The translations under genes were made by a program, and so were the position numbers. From Cordylochernes scorpioides (Eukaryota; Arthropoda; Arachnida; Pseudoscorpiones; Chernetidae): a stretch of 64,000 nt of DNA. A model generated the notes under the pieces. The model saw only the letters and a list, made by a program, of their open reading frames with translations. It searched no databases and was not told the origin of the DNA. The number at the start of each line of letters is the position of its first letter. Positions within the stretch are counted from its first letter, which is position 1. The stretch spans positions 9,972,072 to 10,036,071 of the forward strand of contig CP092880.1 in the NCBI GenBank assembly GCA_030710605.1, in the 5' to 3' direction. Shown here one piece after another: positions 1 to 10,440 of the stretch.

Positions 1-623
1 TGGGGAGGCATGACATCACCTTCACTGCTGATAACGCCAAGGACCATTACGGAGGCAGGAAATTTCGTGTGCATCACGACAGGTATCTCTGAGGGGTCTT
101 TACAGATCCAGCGATCATTCCTGGGATTTACCTTTTGGTCCACGTCAAAGTTCTTTTCGTCAGAGAAGAACCTTAGCATGCCAAAAGAGTCGTGTTTCAG
201 GTTGTTGAGGAGGGCAGCAGCCTTTCCTTTTCTGTTATTCTTCATATTCTCAGTCAGCAACTGACCTTTCCGAAGGGCATAAGACTTGAGACCAAGGTCC
301 TCATGGATAGTTCTGACAATTGTCATAGAGCCAACGTCCATTTCCTTGGCTATGGCCCGCATGCTCTTCCCAGGGTTTCCATCAATCTTCTCCTTGACAT
401 TTTTGACAAATTCTTCGCCTCTTACCCTGTCCGATCGACGCGAGTGCTTTTTCCTTGTAGCTATCCCCTCTTTGTTACTGTCGGCCTCATCAAACTGCTT
501 CTTGACACGATAAATAGTGGTTTTGGGCAACTTAAGAAAATCCACTATCTCTTTGGGGCTCCTTCCGGCGCGCAGAGCAACGATGATGGCAGCTCGATTT
601 TCAAATTCTCGGTTACTGTTCAT
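1..623 (-). CDS. Tc1/mariner-family transposase, N-terminal part
   Basis: The frame is open from ATG at 621-623 to base 1, giving about 207 residues without a stop; the C-terminus lies outside the window. Residues 10-45 form a helix-turn-helix of the kind that binds terminal repeats. The motif SDEKNF near residue 155 should hold the first Asp of the catalytic triad, and it is followed by a stretch ending GVISSEGDVMPP, typical of Tc1/mariner RNase H-fold transposases. The enzyme would cut and rejoin transposon ends at TA sites in the nucleus. The second and third acidic residues cannot be seen, so the subfamily and activity are open. It is notably intact compared with the mariner at 7153-8475. 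Confidence 0.75.
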   Translation of the reverse strand, partial: MNSNREFENRAAIIVALRAGRSPKEIVDFLKLPKTTIYRVKKQFDEADSNKEGIATRKKHSRRSDRVRGEEFVKNVKEKIDGNPGKSMRAIAKEMDVGSMTIVRTIHEDLGLKSYALRKGQLLTENMKNNRKGKAAALLNNLKHDSFGMLRFFSDEKNFDVDQKVNPRNDRWICKDPSEIPVVMHTKFPASVMVLGVISSEGDVMPP

Positions 624-761
624 CACTACACTGCGCACACATGTACTGTTGCATTTTACATGAATATGGCTACGTAATGAAAAAAAAACAAGTTTTTAAT
701 CTCAAGTAGTTTTTGTTTTATGGACTGTCAAAGTTAGTCCCAATTTACCTGGTACACCCTG
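1..761 (-). mobile_element. Tc1/mariner-type transposon, one end
   Basis: The terminal sequence CAGGGTGTACC, read on the minus strand, starts at 761 and is followed outside by a TA dinucleotide (762-763), as expected for a Tc1/mariner insertion. An uninterrupted transposase frame lies inside it from 623 to the window edge. The other terminal repeat is outside the window. Confidence 0.75.
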
Positions 762-927
762 TATTATATATATACAGAACCAATATTTATCAATGTTTGT
801 TTGTTTGTATGTTTGTTTGTTTGTATGTCCGGTATACAAATTCACAGTAGTTCACTAATTCAAACCAAAATTTCCATACATAGGTAAAAAAATACGGGGA
901 AGACGATAGGCTATTTTAAAAAATATA

Positions 928-1671
928 TGTATCTTGGGACCTCTGGGACCAGTGTTACCTGATGCTAGACGAACCTCGATGTCAACTCTACCGTGCAGTC
1001 GTGGTGGAAGGCGACACAGCTGGGCCAAAGGTGAAATAAACAAACAGAGATTCCACTAAGAAGCGTCTGACGTCAAGAAGGAATGGGATGAGGAGAGAGG
1101 GAGATCTTTAGAGCAAGTGTTACCTTGTTGAGAGCCAAGCGTAGACTGACAATTCTTGCTTCTCGATTTAACACCACGACCTGTCTTCTTTCCCATTGGT
1201 CGAAAGGTGTCACATGGCCTTTTTCTATTGGTTGACCTATTTAGGTGATTCTTTCTAATTGGTCTTTGCTGCTGCCTTTGACGGAAGATATATCCGGCCT
1301 TGCTCCGGAAATACGGGGCGTCTCTCAACTTTTATAACTTCTGCGGTCACCAGATACGTCCGGCCTTGTCAGGAAGTATTGGGTGTACAAGTTATATATA
1401 ATTGTGCCCGCTTTAAGCCTACTTCCTATGTCTTGCTGCTACTTTCTGTCCTAAGCCTGATTAGTTTTAACCTTAATTTTCTCCTGTTAGTCTCCATTCC
1501 TTCTATCTGTACAGTTGCTATACTTTATTAGATTCTTACGCGGTACAGATTGATGTTAGTTGAGGCTTTCTATGTGCAGTACATAAGAAGTTATATACAG
1601 TCATGGGGTGGAACATGTGGTAGTAGATATCTAGACTATTTACAACAATTCCATGGTCTTAAATCATCACA
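928..1671 (-). repeat. LTR of gypsy-type element (3' LTR on minus strand)
   Basis: This repeat aligns base for base with 5947-6688 from position 930 onward. It starts TGTATC where the other copy has TGTGATATC, and ends in ACA. Short frames of 90 codons inside it occur identically in both LTRs and are not genes. Confidence 0.85.
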
Positions 1672-3968
1672 GATGGCCCCGGATGTGAGAGGGTTCATAT
1701 GGAGGGATTTAAGAGAGCGGAATAGGAAGACTGTTATTAAGGAAGTAATTTTTTTAAAAATTAATTAAAGTGAGTTGGTATATAACATGGGGTTGATTTC
1801 TGTATATCCATAAGAGATAATAAAGCATAAACAACTAATATTAAACATACAAGTAAAACAAAATATGAATAAAATATTTAATAGAGAACATATAATGATT
1901 ATAGGTGAAAATAAAAACGATTGGATGGGAAAATCATGATTTCTTCGTGATGGGCGTTAGAAAGGGTTGAGGGGTTAGTTATTACTTGGTTGAGGCAATG
2001 TCACTTTGACTCAAGTCCCAAACCATTTAATGTGCACGGCGCGGAGAACCTAGGCCATGTTTCACATGTAAATTTAAGGACCGAATAAAGTTACAGTACC
2101 ACAATCGAATAGTAAGATAAGGGTGATTGTTATGGGTTTTAGTAATTAGTCGTTAAGACGTACGCATGCAGGATAAATGAGGGCGTAGATCAGTGACCAG
2201 AAATCAAAGTTTTAATTGGAGTCGTCAGGGGCTTAGCGAGAAAAAGAGTAAAATAAAAAAAAAAGATGTGCCAGCGTGTGGCATGAGAGTGCCCTGGAAT
2301 ATATAAAAAAAAATACAATTTGCACGTATCCAAGCCAGAAGTTGGGATAGGTAAATCTGGGGGACGGTGTGTCAAGATTGTTAATTACGAAATCAAAGTA
2401 GGTCAAGTCTAGCCTGCGAAGGAGTTAAAAGTTCCTGCGGAAAAGGGTTAGTATTTATTAAGAAGTAACCTTTAAAGTGGTTGGTTAAGAGGTTATTGAA
2501 GATTGTCCTGTTTTTAGATCATGATTTTTAGTTTGATTATAAAAGAATATATAATTGAGATATGAAATTGCGAAATTAAGGCTTTGCATATAGCGTTAAA
2601 GGATTTGAAAAATCGAAAATAGAATTGCGAAGTTAAATGCAAAGTAATCTTAAAAAAAATAAATAAAAATAGTGATGACATAATCCAAAGATTACACACT
2701 ATAGCAGTATATAAGGGGTAATAGAAAGTGAAAATATTAAATGAAAATTAATAATGAGCAATAATATACTCGATAGCATTGACATGGTAGTGGAAGATGA
2801 AACAATGTAAATAACATCTAATTTATAAAGTGAGAGAAAATATAAAATGACAAATGCAAATTAGTGATATAAACATGAAATATAAACTTGAGATTATTAG
2901 ATATGAAAGATAAAATATAAAGTTGATTATAGAATAGAGTCATAAAGTAAAAGTAAATAAGCTTTGGTAAAGAAAAACAAAATAAAATGACACTCATCTA
3001 AACTGGTGAGGTAAATAAAATATAAGAGCTAGATAATGATTATATAAAGAATATTAAAATGAAAAAAAAAAAATGTTCATCGAGAAAGAAGAGCAAGTAA
3101 GATTATACATAGAAATTATATATCGTGAAAGAATGGAAAGTTGTAGGCCAAACGTAATGTTCCTGTTTTTTAGGATGGGTGGAGAGAGCTTTAAATTGTC
3201 CTCGATTGATATCTTTGGTCTTGTTGGCCTAAGTTTTTCTAACTTATCGAATTTGTTTTATGTTTGACGTGACTCGTGGATCATATTGTTTCCAACTGTG
3301 AAACTTACTGAGTCCTAATGTTGTCGATTTTTTGTTCCCTGCGCCTCGTTTAGGTGAAAACGTGATTCTTCCTAAAGCGGCATTTATTCTGTGTGTGCAG
3401 GAGAAACACGGCGATCTATTCTAACCGATAAAGGGTTGTTGTTGTTGTTTTTTTTTTTTTTTTTTTTTTTAAAAACATGTGTGGGTGTGTGTGATTTTTA
3501 GGTAAAATTTTGTCCTTGGATCTAAGTGTCGATGTTAAGTTGACAAGTTAATCGAGGGCGAGAGAATGTTAGTGAACAGATTTGTTAGTAAATGTAAAAT
3601 AACGTGTTAAGCAAGTTATTAGTAGCTAAACGGGATATTGGAGTAGAATAATGGGTTAGGGATTAGAACGATATATAGTAAAAGGCACGCACTAATATTT
3701 AATTTAATAGGTAGCGAAAAATCCATTAGAGTGACATCGGGGTGGCGACGGGCCGTAACAAGATGTCGGGTGTTTGTTTGTCCAGCTCCCTCGAATTTAT
3801 TATTAGCGATTTCCGGCGGTGGCGGGCATATTTATTTGGGTCAGAGGCCCTTTGTGGGGGCAGCTTGCTTGGTGGTTGTCTCCCACCTTTGTAAACGCGG
3901 TTCTTGCCTGGTTTTCTGATGGCTATGTATTCGTGACATCTTTTTTATTTAGGGGTCGATTGGGTCTG
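1672..3968. other. Interior of LTR element, no gene recognised
   Basis: This is AT-rich sequence inside the LTR element, downstream of the RT fragment in element orientation. It has a long T run near 3450-3470 and only short random frames. I see no integrase or RNase H motif on either strand. Confidence 0.6.
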
Positions 3969-4217
3969 TTAATTGGGACTACCTTCGGAGATATTATTTC
4001 TGTAATTGGAAACGCAAAAGCGTTTTGATTTGTCACCTTTGGTGACAAGCGTTATGGGATTGACATAGGGAGATACAGAGGTTGTAATTATACCGTGTTC
4101 AAGCATGTGTTCGATTTGTGTTTGTATTTCGAAAATCCGGATATTGTATCTGTTGATATTAAATCGACTGGTTGTTGTGTTTCGATATTTTGCGGACTGA
4201 GTAAAAATGTTATTCAT
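3969..4217 (-). pseudogene. Gypsy reverse transcriptase, N-terminal fragment
   Basis: The frame contains IEHMLEHGIITTSVSPY followed by a segment ending KRFCVSNYR. This matches the fingers region at the start of gypsy RTs, where the pattern is a minimal-length 'MLE-GII--S-SPY--P--LV-KKDG--RFCVDYR' block. The similarity stops soon after, and the palm motif with its two Asp residues is absent. It lies downstream of the gag and protease remnants on the same strand, as expected for a gypsy pol. Non-functional. Confidence 0.6.
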
Positions 4218-4834
4218 TGATATCGGGTTAGAATTGAATGAAATTGCGACTTCTACGTGGACAATGTGTGGTTAAATGTGTCACAGGCGTGATGAAGGCG
4301 TCTTGGGCCTGAAAAAGTAAAGAGTTTTGTGGTATGGCTTTGTGACACGAAGCGAAAAAAATTGTAAATGAAAAGGTGTCACGTGAAGTCTTTGTTTTGT
4401 ACAAAATCTAACCTGTTACACTAAGAATAACAAATTTACTAAAGTCATGGGTGCTGGTTGTACGAACATATCGATAATTTTTATATTGTTAGTGGATATG
4501 ACACGCTTAATGTGAAAAAAATAATTTTTTGTGTGTGTGTTTAGTAGGGCGACGTAATAAAGCTTGTGTGGCTCGAAATTAGATTTGGGTGTGAAGTCGC
4601 GCACTAAAAATTTGTTGCCAATTGGAGAAAGTGATGAGAGAGGGAGTTGTTTATTTTGTTGAGAGAGATTTGTCGCTGATTAACTATGCATGTAAAAGGA
4701 AGGAGTGTAGTTATGTGGGAATTTAACGATTGGAATAGTTTTGGAAGGCTGTGACTTAGGTTATTTCTGTCTAAAGCTATGAAAGAAAAGGACATAGGGG
4801 CGTTGAAAATGGGATTAGGAACATTACAATAAGA

Positions 4835-5311
4835 TTAAATAAGAGTGTTGGAGTTCACCACGTGTGAGCAACCCGTTCCAGGAGGGGAAAATTTAGTAAA
4901 TGAGACAGTTGTATTAACCTGTCCATGGGACACGTGTTGCTTGCACGAAGTGAATTGGTAAAAGGTAGTAGGTAGAGGTACATTATCTTGATACAGGAGT
5001 AGCTGAGAACAGTTTATAATTAGTAGAAATCTTTTTATAGAGTTAAGGGATAATATGATAAAAGGCAAGGGTGTATCGATGATATGGAATTTTAGATTCC
5101 GCGTTATGTTACTTATTTTTAAGATCAAAAAGATATAATCTATGGTGAAGATATTGTTAGCTATGGCGTTAATAGTTAAGTTAAATGGATGGACAGGTAT
5201 TTTTCTTTTATAAACTGATTTCTATTATTTTAAAAGTATTCTGCCTAATTATAGCGATAGATGCTTCTGTATCAAGTAGTAGAGGTAGGTTTACATTATT
5301 GGACAGTTCAG
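4835..5311 (-). pseudogene. Retroviral-type aspartic protease remnant
   Basis: On the minus strand LPLLLDTEASIAIIRQ is read near 5240-5288. It resembles the LxLLDTGAS active-site loop, but with Glu in place of the essential Gly. Further on, around 5020-5075, the pattern HIIDTPLPFIILSLNSI resembles the C-terminal strand of retropepsins. Stops separate the two parts. The position between gag and RT fits a gypsy order, and the changed DTG triad implies an inactive protease. Confidence 0.5.
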
Positions 5312-5453
5312 CTCGAACGAGCAATTGTTCAACAAAAATTATGTACGGAGGAACCTACTGTTGTGCTGTCTTGTATTTCGGAACAGTCCTGGTGCCATGG
5401 TTGGAGGTTCCTTGGGACAGTTAAGAGTTCACTGCTTGCGCTGGGCTCGTGGT

Positions 5454-5861
5454 TTAGAGATGGTCGGGGGAGCAGGTAACATACGCTCGCGTGTTGGTAA
5501 CTCGGAGGGGTGCTTGCAGGAGGTTTGGTGGCTTTCTCAGTCTTGTAGAGTATTGTAGTTGGGCCCGATCTGCTTGGGCGTCGTAGTTGGTGACGAAGCT
5601 CTGCGCCTCGTACGAACCATCGTAGCGATTCCACCTCTCGCGATATCCGGTCACGGCAGAAAGCTGAGGTAGCGTCCTGGTCAACCTCCCCAGGACATCT
5701 GACACCGGCGGCGGGGGCGTGACGTCTTCCTGGCCGGGGGCGATTTCCTCCGTTCTACCGAGAGTGTTTTCTTTCTTTGGAAAAGTGGTGTTTTCGCCAC
5801 TTTCGGAGTCGGGATCGGACTCCATTGGTTCCTTTGGATTCTCCTCTCTTCCCTGTTCCAT
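5454..5861 (-). pseudogene. Gag-like fragment of the gypsy-type element
   Basis: This is a 135-codon minus-strand frame just inside the 5' LTR. It starts with an acidic, Ser/Pro-rich stretch. The motif WNRYDGSYEAQSFVTNYDAQ then resembles the start of the gypsy gag/capsid helical domain, where F/Y-DG-x-x-x is common. No zinc knuckle is present. It is cut off by a stop before the capsid domain is complete. Confidence 0.5.
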
Positions 5862-5941
5862 CTTTCTGTACAGACAGTGGTCTATTTGCTTACTTGTACC
5901 TTGGCGTCCACTATCCTGTCGACTCTTCGGACGGGGGAGTC

Positions 5942-6688
5942 TGTGATATCTTGGGACCTCTGGGACCAGTGTTACCTGATGCTAGACGAACCTCGATGTC
6001 AACTCTACCGTGCAGTCGTGGTGGAAGGCGACACAGCTGGGCCAAAGGTGAAATAAACAAACAGAGATTCCACTAAGAAGCGTCTGACGTCAAGAAGGAA
6101 TGGGATGAGGAGAGAGGGAGATCTTTAGAGCAAGTGTTACCTTGTTGAGAGCCAAGCGTAGACTGACAATTCTTGCTTCTCGATTTAACACCACGACCTG
6201 TCTTCTTTCCCATTGGTCGAAAGGTGTCACATGGCCTTTTTCTATTGGTTGACCTATTTAGGTGATTCTTTCTAATTGGTCTTTGCTGCTGCCTTTGACG
6301 GAAGATATATCCGGCCTTGCTCCGGAAATACGGGGCGTCTCTCAACTTTTATAACTTCTGCGGTCACCAGATACGTCCGGCCTTGTCAGGAAGTATTGGG
6401 TGTACAAGTTATATATAATTGTGCCCGCTTTAAGCCTACTTCCTATGTCTTGCTGCTACTTTCTGTCCTAAGCCTGATTAGTTTTAACCTTAATTTTCTC
6501 CTGTTAGTCTCCATTCCTTCTATCTGTACAGTTGCTATACTTTATTAGATTCTTACGCGGTACAGATTGATGTTAGTTGAGGCTTTCTATGTGCAGTACA
6601 TAAGAAGTTATATACAGTCATGGGGTGGAACATGTGGTAGTAGATATCTAGACTATTTACAACAATTCCATGGTCTTAAATCATCACA
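5942..6688 (-). repeat. LTR of gypsy-type element (5' LTR on minus strand)
   Basis: This is the partner of 928-1671, starting TGTGATATC and ending ATCATCACA. The identity of the two LTRs indicates a recent insertion by reverse transcription, or gene conversion. Confidence 0.85.
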
Positions 6689-7152
6689 TATATAAATCAA
6701 TTATTAAAACTATATATTCAAATTATTCTACTTAGCTCATGAACAGTGCCCTCTATCAAAGATTAGATTAAATTATGTTGATGCAAACAAATAGATAATG
6801 CTAATAACAAACAATTATTAAAAAAATCTTATCTAAATATATATCACTCGGGTAGATATGCACACGGGTCAATACCGGGGCGAAGCCCAGGTCACCCGTC
6901 TAGTATTATATATATACAGAACCAATATTTATTAATGTTGTGAACACAACCTAAATTTGTAAATTTGTCCAGAGAGGTGCTGCGTCACGCAACAGAAAAA
7001 AAAATGCAGAGTGGTTTGGAAGGCAGAAGACCCTGTTTCTTAAGAATAAATTCACACACTAAACAGGTCAAACTTCTTTTTAATGGGCGAGAGCATTCTT
7101 AACAACAACAAAAAAGATAGAAGAAGCAGAGTCTTTTGTTTCTTTTACTATA

Positions 7153-8475
7153 CTACTCTGATCAAAAAGTTTTGACACTTTGCTCATAAGTTAAAAAAAA
7201 ACTTTATTATTCTACCAAATTCAAATTGTCCCCTTCAAAGTAGTCCCTGTTGACCGCGATGCACTTCAGCCGCCTTTTTTTCCAGTTGAAAAAACACCTC
7301 TGGTAGTCTGTTTTCTGGATCGCCTTCATGGCCTTCTTCGATTCCACTTTGATCTCTTCTATGCTTTGAAATTTCCGACCCTTTAACTTTTTTTTTGAGC
7401 TTTCCAAAAAGGAAGAAGTCGCAGGGGGCCAAATCAGGACTGTAGGGGGGTTGGGGGAACACAGAGGTTGAGTGATCCTGCAGGAACTTCGAGATTTTGA
7501 GGGCTATGTGCGCCGGCGCTTTATCGTGGTGGAGGATCCACGACTTGCTCCTCCACAGCTGCGGCCGTTTCTGCCTGATCGCTTCCCTCAATCGCCTCAA
7601 AACTCCCAGGTAGGAGTCAGCAGTTGTTGTAGAGCCTTGTTGTTAAAATTCATGATGAACGATGCCCTGGTAGTCGGAGAACACAGTCAACATGACCTTG
7701 ACTTTGCTGGGAGCCTTCCTCGCTTTCTTTGGTCTCGGCTCATTTTTGAAGCGCCACTCCGATGCCTGTCGGGTAGTTTCCGAATCAAAGCCGTAAATCC
7801 ATGTTTCGTCTCCAGTAATGACCCTCTTCAGCAATTCGGGGTTGTCTGTTGTCGCTTCGAGATTGAGACTGGCCGCTTCTTTCCAGGCGTTCTTTTGATC
7901 AAAAGTCAAATCTTTGGGAACGAGAACGGTGTTGAGTCTTCTCACTCCCAAAATGTCCTTCATTATCGATTGAGTCGACCCGAATGATATCCCTGCTTCT
8001 TCGACGACCTCCCTGACAGTTATTCGTCGGTCTTCACGCACCAGTTCCAACATCTTGTCCACTTTTTCAGGCGTGGTTGATGTGGACGGTCTCCCAGAAC
8101 GCTCGTTGTCGGCGGTCTCTTCCCGACCCTCCTTGAAGTGCTTGTACTACTTGAAAACTCGTCTTCGACTCATGACGGCATCCCCGTAGGCTGTTTGCAA
8201 CATCCAAAAAATTTCGGCACCCTTGAATCAGCTTTTCACACAGAACTTGATGCAAATTCGTTGATCCTCCATTTCGGTGACTAACGAAATCGAAGCACGG
8301 GCAAAATGGCTTCACTTCGAACAGCTGCTGCTCGCGCTGTTGTGGCGTGTGATTTTTGAAAATTGGCAGGTCTCCAAGCCAAGGGCAACGCTTGCGTTTG
8401 CCACAAACCGGGAGAAAATATATTGAGATTTCAGGATTTTATGAGCAAAGTGTCGAAACTTTTTGATCAGAGTAG
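7153..8475 (-). mobile_element. Mariner transposon, DD34D type, broken
   Basis: Inverted terminal repeats start CTACTCTGATCAAAAAG on the left and end with the complement at 8475, with TA on both outer sides (7151-7152 and 8476-8477). The length of 1323 bp is normal for mariner. The interior codes a mariner transposase on the minus strand with stops and frameshifts, so this copy is dead but still has both ends and might be moved by an active relative. Confidence 0.9.
7207..8315 (-). pseudogene. Mariner transposase pseudogene
   Basis: The order on the minus strand is an N-terminal helix-turn-helix region (8315-8067), then VDKMLELVREDRRITVREV, the first catalytic motif GDETWIYGFD, HHDKAPAH with the second Asp, and YSPDLAPCDFF with the third. 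Thirty-four residues separate the last two Asp, which gives DD34D. The defects are a frameshift in a T run near 8210, a TAG where Trp is expected near 8148, a TAA near 7641 just after the VHHEF motif, and a shift in an A run near 7390 that moves the C-terminus into another frame. All catalytic residues survive, so inactivation came from indels and nonsense changes. Confidence 0.85.
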
Positions 8476-8519
8476 TATATATTGCCGAAAATTCTTATTG
8501 AAAATATAAAAATAGGCAA

Positions 8520-8845
8520 AATGCTGAAATACAAAATTCAAAAAATGGAAACTAGCTATTTGCATGAAAAGGAGAAATATTCAAAACAATTATAAAATTG
8601 TTCAGTGCACTAAAAATTACATAGGACAAAAGAAGGAAAATTTTGGCAACGAAACTGTGTGGATATTGTGCACATTTTATTTCTTTCTTGAACCTCCAAA
8701 GTTTTAATGACGAGATCTTTTGTCTGGAATCTCCTAGAGCAAAGGTGCCTGGGATCCACATTTTTTTGGCAGTTTTGGCAGGTCCTGTTTCCATCCTTGA
8801 AGAGAGGAGTTTTAAGGTTACTTGTTCTTAATAGTGAGAACATGT
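8520..8845 (-). pseudogene. Possible Penelope-like element remnant (linker/GIY-YIG start)
   Basis: On the minus strand the text LKTPLFKDGNRTCQNCQK is read, followed by a basic stretch and CTISTQFRCQNFPSFVLCNF, then after a stop a CTEQFY-like segment. The spacing of Cys residues followed by a 'V-Y-L-CNFC-xxFYIG' pattern recalls the linker and GIY-YIG endonuclease of Penelope-like elements. It is short and interrupted. The call is by eye from pattern alone and could be wrong. Penelope-like elements are known to carry hammerhead ribozymes, which fits the repeats found elsewhere in the window. Confidence 0.35.
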
Positions 8846-9083
8846 CTCTTGTATTGAAATCATATATTCAAATATTATTATATTCTATAATTTCTTCTTG
8901 CCTCTTTACAATATGTGTTCCATGAATTTTGTATTTGTTCATTGCCGCACTTGCTGTTGTAATTTTTGATAAGTAGTCACATTCCATTAGGTCTGCATTT
9001 GATTCAATTTTCCAAGTGTCAATAAAGTCCTTACATAGTAGAAATGGCAGGATCAAGACTGTTTCTACAAAATTTTAGAGTTA

Positions 9084-9805
9084 AGGCAGCAGGTACAGAA
9101 GCCATTAGGCAAGCCCAGCAGGTACAGAAGCCATAGACAAGGCAGCATGTAAAGAAGCCATAGACAAGGCAGCATGTAAAGAAGCCATAGACAAGGCAGC
9201 AGGTGCAGAAGCCATAGACAAGGCAGCAGGTACAGAAGCCATAGACAAGGCAGCAGGTACAGAAGCCATAGACAAGGGAGCAGGTACAGAAGCCATAGAC
9301 AAGGCAGCAGGTACAGAAGCCATAGACAAGGCAGCAGGTACAGAAGCCATAGACAAGGCAGCAGGTACAGAAGCCATAGACAAGGCAGCAGGTACAGAAG
9401 CCATAGACAAGTCAGCAGGTACAGAAGCCATAGACAAGTCAGCAGGTACAGAAGCCCTAGACAAGTCAGCAGGTACAGAAGCCATAGACAAGTCAGCAGG
9501 TACAGAAGCCAGAGACAAGGCAGCAGGTACAAGAAGCCATAGACAAGTCAGCAGGTACAAGAAGCCATAGACAAGTCAGCAGGTACAAGAAGCCATAGAC
9601 AAGTCAGCAGGTACAAGAAGCTATAGACAAGTCAGCAGGTACAGAAGCCAGAGACAAGGCAGCAGGTACAGAAGCCATAGACAAGTCAGCAGGTACAGAA
9701 GCCATAGACAAGTCAGCAGGTACAGAAGCCATAGACAAGGCAGCAGGTACAGAAGCCATAGACAGTCAGCAGGTACAGAAGCCCTAGACAAGTCAGCAGG
9801 TACAT
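9084..9805. repeat. 27-bp minisatellite array
   Basis: About 26-27 tandem copies of a 27-bp unit containing GCAGGTACAGAAGCCATAGA, with scattered substitutions (GGCAGC versus AGTCAGC) and a few one-base length variants near 9530-9620 and 9764. The period is nine codons, so every frame stays open and the array gives spurious repetitive ORFs. It starts a few bases beyond the splice donor of the exon at 9814-9986, so it is intronic in that gene. Confidence 0.95.
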
Positions 9806-9813
9806 GACCCCAC

Positions 9814-9986
9814 CTGGTAATCAAGGACCTTGGAATGAAGACAAGACCAGAGAGGACCACACTCCGGCACTTGCTTGCGTAGCACGTCCAGGATGGCCAG
9901 CAGCCCCACCTGAGAGAGCTGGTGGCTGAGGCCGGTGCTGGAGCGCAGGGCCTCCATCAGCTGAACTGCCAGCTGTTCCTCCATCC
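9814..9986 (-). CDS. Internal exon of an unidentified host gene
   Basis: On the minus strand a CAG acceptor (GCCACCAG) precedes 9986 and a GTGGGG donor follows 9814. The 173-nt exon is GC-rich against AT-rich surroundings. After two bases completing a split codon, it encodes 57 residues beginning MEEQLAVQLMEALRSSTG and ending with VLDYQ in phase 0. Leu-rich amphipathic stretches (LSQVGLLAILDVLRKQVPEC) suggest alpha-helical repeats such as HEAT/ARM, but I do not recognise the family. No neighbouring exon was found in this window: upstream exons should lie at higher and downstream exons at lower coordinates. It could also be an old exon copy, but the clean splice sites argue for a real one. Confidence 0.6.
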
Positions 9987-10084
9987 CTGGTGGCTGGAGT
10001 CACATCATACCAAGTGAGAGATGCATTGAAGGATTTTACATTACAAAATTACAATTACAAAATTCTTACAAAGGACAGCTTGCA

Positions 10085-10440
10085 CAATTATTTCTCTTCT
10101 TCTTTCTTATCTCCACTCAATCATATTAGGGTGTGGGTGAAGTAGAATGCGTCTGCCTTGGTCATTAAGACTGGGAGCACAACTCAGACTTAGCTCCAAA
10201 AGAAATGGCTGCCTCTGACATGAGGAACAGACGCCATGTGCAGCCGCTCCTAACATGGAGTACAAACACTGCTCATCCTGTATCCCTGGATCAGGAGCCC
10301 TTACAGGGTACTATCAGCCTGGCCAGCTGAGCCCAGGTTTTTTAGTGAGCTTGTTACTGCTCCCCCTCCTCCTTTTTCATCCGGGCTTGGTACCGGCAAA
10401 GGCGTCCTGCAAACTGGGAGTGATCCATGACCAGATCTTA
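10085..10440 (+). repeat. Short interspersed repeat family B, copy 1
   Basis: This copy begins near TTTCTTATCTCCACTCAATC and carries the blocks GTAGAATGCGTCTGCCTTGG, GACGCCATGTGCAGCCGCTC and GCTTGTTACTGCTCCCCCTC. The same ordered blocks recur at 24002-24245 and 25845-26160 (minus) and 28222-29055 (plus). The family has no coding capacity and I see no clear tRNA promoter boxes. Probably a SINE or the 3' end of a LINE. Confidence 0.75.

Larger units (their letters stand above)
928..6688 (-). mobile_element. Gypsy-type LTR retrotransposon, decayed interior
   Basis: Direct repeats of about 745 bp (928-1671 and 5942-6688) begin TG and end CA. They are flanked by TATA at 924-927 and 6689-6692. On the minus strand the interior reads gag, protease and the start of reverse transcriptase in the normal gypsy order, but with many stops and no recognisable RT core or integrase. 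The LTRs match each other over about 742 bp with no difference that I can see. The interior cannot encode a working polyprotein, so the copy was probably mobilised in trans. Confidence 0.8.
766..6902 (+). mobile_element. Helitron-like remnant split by LTR element
   Basis: The right end (6860-6902) has a CCGGGGC/GCCCAGG hairpin, a short spacer and CTAG followed by T, which is the Helitron 3' signature. The left part (766-927) starts with a TATATATATA-rich leader followed by TTTG/TATG repeats, as at other Helitron 5' ends in this window. The LTR element 928-6688 interrupts it and has the 4-bp duplication TATA on both sides. The leader sequence from about 763 recurs just after 6902 (about 33 bp), which suggests head-to-tail copies. 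Confidence 0.5.

Noticed and set aside
1056..1531. 90-codon frames on both strands, repeated at 6073-6548
   Set aside because: They lie inside LTRs and occur identically in both because the LTRs are identical. No protein motif.
9065..9860. Long repetitive frames (LPCLWLLYL and AALSMASVP repeats) on the minus strand
   Set aside because: They are the translation of a 27-bp tandem repeat whose period is a multiple of three. There is no start context or homology, and the array lies in an intron.
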